Origin: Bradyrhizobium diazoefficiens
GTDB taxonomy: Bacteria > Pseudomonadota > Alphaproteobacteria > Rhizobiales > Xanthobacteraceae
Direction: 5' to 3'
Length of the DNA: 64,000 bases
NCBI RefSeq assembly: GCF_016616425.1
Contig: NZ_CP067101.1
Coordinates: forward strand, 3,782,001-3,846,000
The number at the start of each line of letters is the position of its first letter. The first letter of the stretch is position 1. Positions 62,748 through 64,000 of this stretch are shown piece by piece. Both the position numbers and the translations under genes were made by a program. The notes under the pieces are model-generated. The model was not told the DNA's origin, did not search any database, and was given only the letters and a program-made list of their open reading frames with translations.

Positions 62748-63740
62748 ATGGGTCGGACGTCAACATTTCTGCTCTCCGCGGCTGCGATCGTGCTCGCCGG
62801 CGCGATGCCGGCGCACAGTGCCTGGCAACCGCAAAAGCCGATCGAGTTCGTGGCCACCGCCGGGCCGGGCGGCGGTACCGACAACCTTGCCCGCGCGGTG
62901 CAGAATATCATCACCAAGCACAAGCTGACGGAGCAGCCGATCGTCGTCGTCAATAAGGGCGGCGGCAGCGGCGCCGAAGGCTACGTCTACGGCAAGGCGT
63001 CCGCCGGCGATCCCTACAAGGTGATCTTCGGCACCTCGAACGCCTGGCAGCAGCCGCTCGTCTCCAAGGTCGCCTTCAACTACACCGATCTCACTCCGAT
63101 CGCGGCGATGGCACAGGACGAATTCCTGCTCTGGGTCAAGCAGGACGCGCCGTACAAAACGGCGGGCGATTATCTGAAGGCCGCCGCATCCGGCGAATTC
63201 AAGATGGGCGGCGCGCAGTCAAAGGACACTGACGAGGTGCTGACCCGCATGATCGAGAAGGCCGGCAAGGTCAAGCTGACCTACATCCCGTTCAAGAGCG
63301 GCGCCGAGACCGCCGTGCAACTCGCCGGCGGCCATCTCGACTCCCACGTGAACAATCCCAGCGAAAGCCTCGGGCAATGGCGCGGCGGCACGCAGCGCCC
63401 GCTTTGCGTGTTCAGCCCCAAGCGTTTGCCGCAGGGCCCCAAGGTCACCGCGACCGAGGGCTGGGGCGACATTCCGACTTGCGTCGAGCAGGGCCTCGAC
63501 ATCAAGCAATATGAGCAGCCGCGCACGGTGTGGCTGCCAGGCAAGGTCACGCCGGAACAGGCCGCGTTCTATGTGGACCTCATGAAGAAAGTACAGGCGA
63601 CGCCGGAGTGGAAGGACTACATCGAGAAGACCTCCCAGGTCGACACGTTCCTGACCGGCGCCGAGTTCGACAAATTCATCAAGCAGGACCTTGAGCACGT
63701 CAAGCAGGTCGCGGCCGAGCAGGGCTGGCTGGTGAAGTGA
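62748..63740 (+). CDS. Tripartite tricarboxylate transporter substrate-binding protein (TctC/Bug)
   Basis: Periplasmic binding protein of the TTT uptake system, 330 residues with signal peptide MGRTSTFLLSAAAIVLAG (cut near AHSA). TGGAGGAAATC precedes ATG 62748. The ligand-binding pattern starts VATAGPGGGTDNLARAVQNI and has the VVVNKGGGSGAEGYVY loop and FIPFKSGAETAVQLAGGHLD, typical of Bug proteins. The position after the CoA-transferase gene suggests that its ligand is the acid entering the operon. It is followed by a 137-bp palindromic element and then the next gene. Confidence 0.94.
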   Translation: MGRTSTFLLSAAAIVLAGAMPAHSAWQPQKPIEFVATAGPGGGTDNLARAVQNIITKHKLTEQPIVVVNKGGGSGAEGYVYGKASAGDPYKVIFGTSNAWQQPLVSKVAFNYTDLTPIAAMAQDEFLLWVKQDAPYKTAGDYLKAAASGEFKMGGAQSKDTDEVLTRMIEKAGKVKLTYIPFKSGAETAVQLAGGHLDSHVNNPSESLGQWRGGTQRPLCVFSPKRLPQGPKVTATEGWGDIPTCVEQGLDIKQYEQPRTVWLPGKVTPEQAAFYVDLMKKVQATPEWKDYIEKTSQVDTFLTGAEFDKFIKQDLEHVKQVAAEQGWLVK

Positions 63741-63765
63741 GAGAGGGCGTCCCTCAAACCCGGCT

Positions 63766-63902
63766 GTCGTCCCTGCGAACGCAGGGACCCATACCGCGTG
63801 ATCTGTCGAGAGCTGTTGGTCGTCGTCCCGATGTGGATTTGACGTCAAGTCTTCGCGAAACTTCTCCCTGGGGTTATGGGTCCCTGCGTTCGCAGGGACG
63901 AC
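63766..63902. repeat. 137-bp element with 28-bp perfect terminal inverted repeats
   Basis: Left arm 63766-63793 (GTCGTCCCTGCGAACGCAGG...) is the exact reverse complement of right arm 63875-63902. Each arm also contains the palindrome TCCCTGCG-AA-CGCAGGGA. No coding. Looks like a small palindromic or MITE-like element sitting inside the TTT operon; flanks show no clear target duplication. Confidence 0.85.
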
Positions 63903-63969
63903 ACCGATTGCTTGGGAAAGACGCGTGCGCCGTAGCGGGCCATTGTTTGATTCCTGAACGGAGCCCCCA

Positions 63970-64000
63970 ATGATCTCCCGCCGCGCGCTTGAACTTGCGA
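63970..64000 (+). CDS. Start of a gene, probably tctB, cut by window end
   Basis: ATG 63970 begins MISRRALELA and runs off the window. TctB small membrane subunits of TTT transporters often begin this way and follow tctC, so this is likely. Only 10 residues are visible, so the call rests on position. Confidence 0.5.
   Translation, partial: MISRRALELA

Overview
The window looks like a chromosomal segment of a Bradyrhizobium-type alphaproteobacterium (order Hyphomicrobiales). The evidence is high GC, alphaproteobacterial protein families (Omp25/31-type beta-barrels, class I PhaC, type-2 ArgC, short 1-Cys Bcp, GlpX directly after homoserine dehydrogenase) and many intergenic palindromic repeats of the kind scattered through Bradyrhizobiaceae genomes. 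The genus is inferred from family resemblance, not from a search. No rRNA, complete tRNA, CRISPR array, transposase or phage module is visible, so this is mostly core genome with local decay scars.

Layout. 1-11.6 kb: amidase (cut by the window edge), RNase E with a very large His/Asp-rich insertion inside its S1 domain, a long empty rne leader, the peptidoglycan genes amiC and mrcA, then prfB, which needs a programmed +1 frameshift, and a beta-hydroxyacid dehydrogenase. 11.6-25 kb: an EamA transporter relic, an orphan branched-chain amino-acid type binding protein, an M23 peptidase, a 1-Cys peroxiredoxin with a basic tail, a giant AsmA-like protein, a chemoreceptor relic, DoxX, an MFS carrier, tyrS and anmK. 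A roughly 1 kb gene-free stretch follows, holding a structured repeat. 25-28.8 kb: a GST gene with an in-frame amber codon behind a double-palindrome promoter, DUF1330, an alpha/beta hydrolase, a membrane LytTR regulator and an internally deleted acyltransferase. 28.8-35.7 kb: a complete SUF iron-sulfur assembly operon (a group I cysteine desulfurase, then sufB-C-D-S-T-A). 35.9-46.5 kb: TfoX-like protein, a divergent FabA paralogue, a diguanylate cyclase, RhlE helicase, a secreted caspase-like protein, an FAD hydroxylase, two Omp25/31 barrels and an SDR. 46.9-59.8 kb: parE, DedA, PaiB-like/argC, MAPEG, phaC, a lipoprotein, an aminotransferase-hom-glpX cluster, a HAD dehalogenase and an ASCH protein. 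59.8-64 kb: a GntR/FCD repressor divergent from a catabolic operon (enoyl-CoA hydratase, class III CoA-transferase, tripartite tricarboxylate transporter genes).

The most interesting signals lie outside ordinary gene calls. The GntR operon control region has three copies of a TTGAATGCAA motif spaced by whole helical turns. The dead GST gene has two tandem ATGC-N4-GCAT operators 20 bp apart over its promoter. A 19-bp perfect inverted repeat sits in the region after anmK. RNase E carries an H/D-rich insertion, prfB a frameshift site, and several gene relics lie between intact genes. Coordinates follow the start codon judged best from ribosome-binding sites, so some starts are internal to longer open frames.
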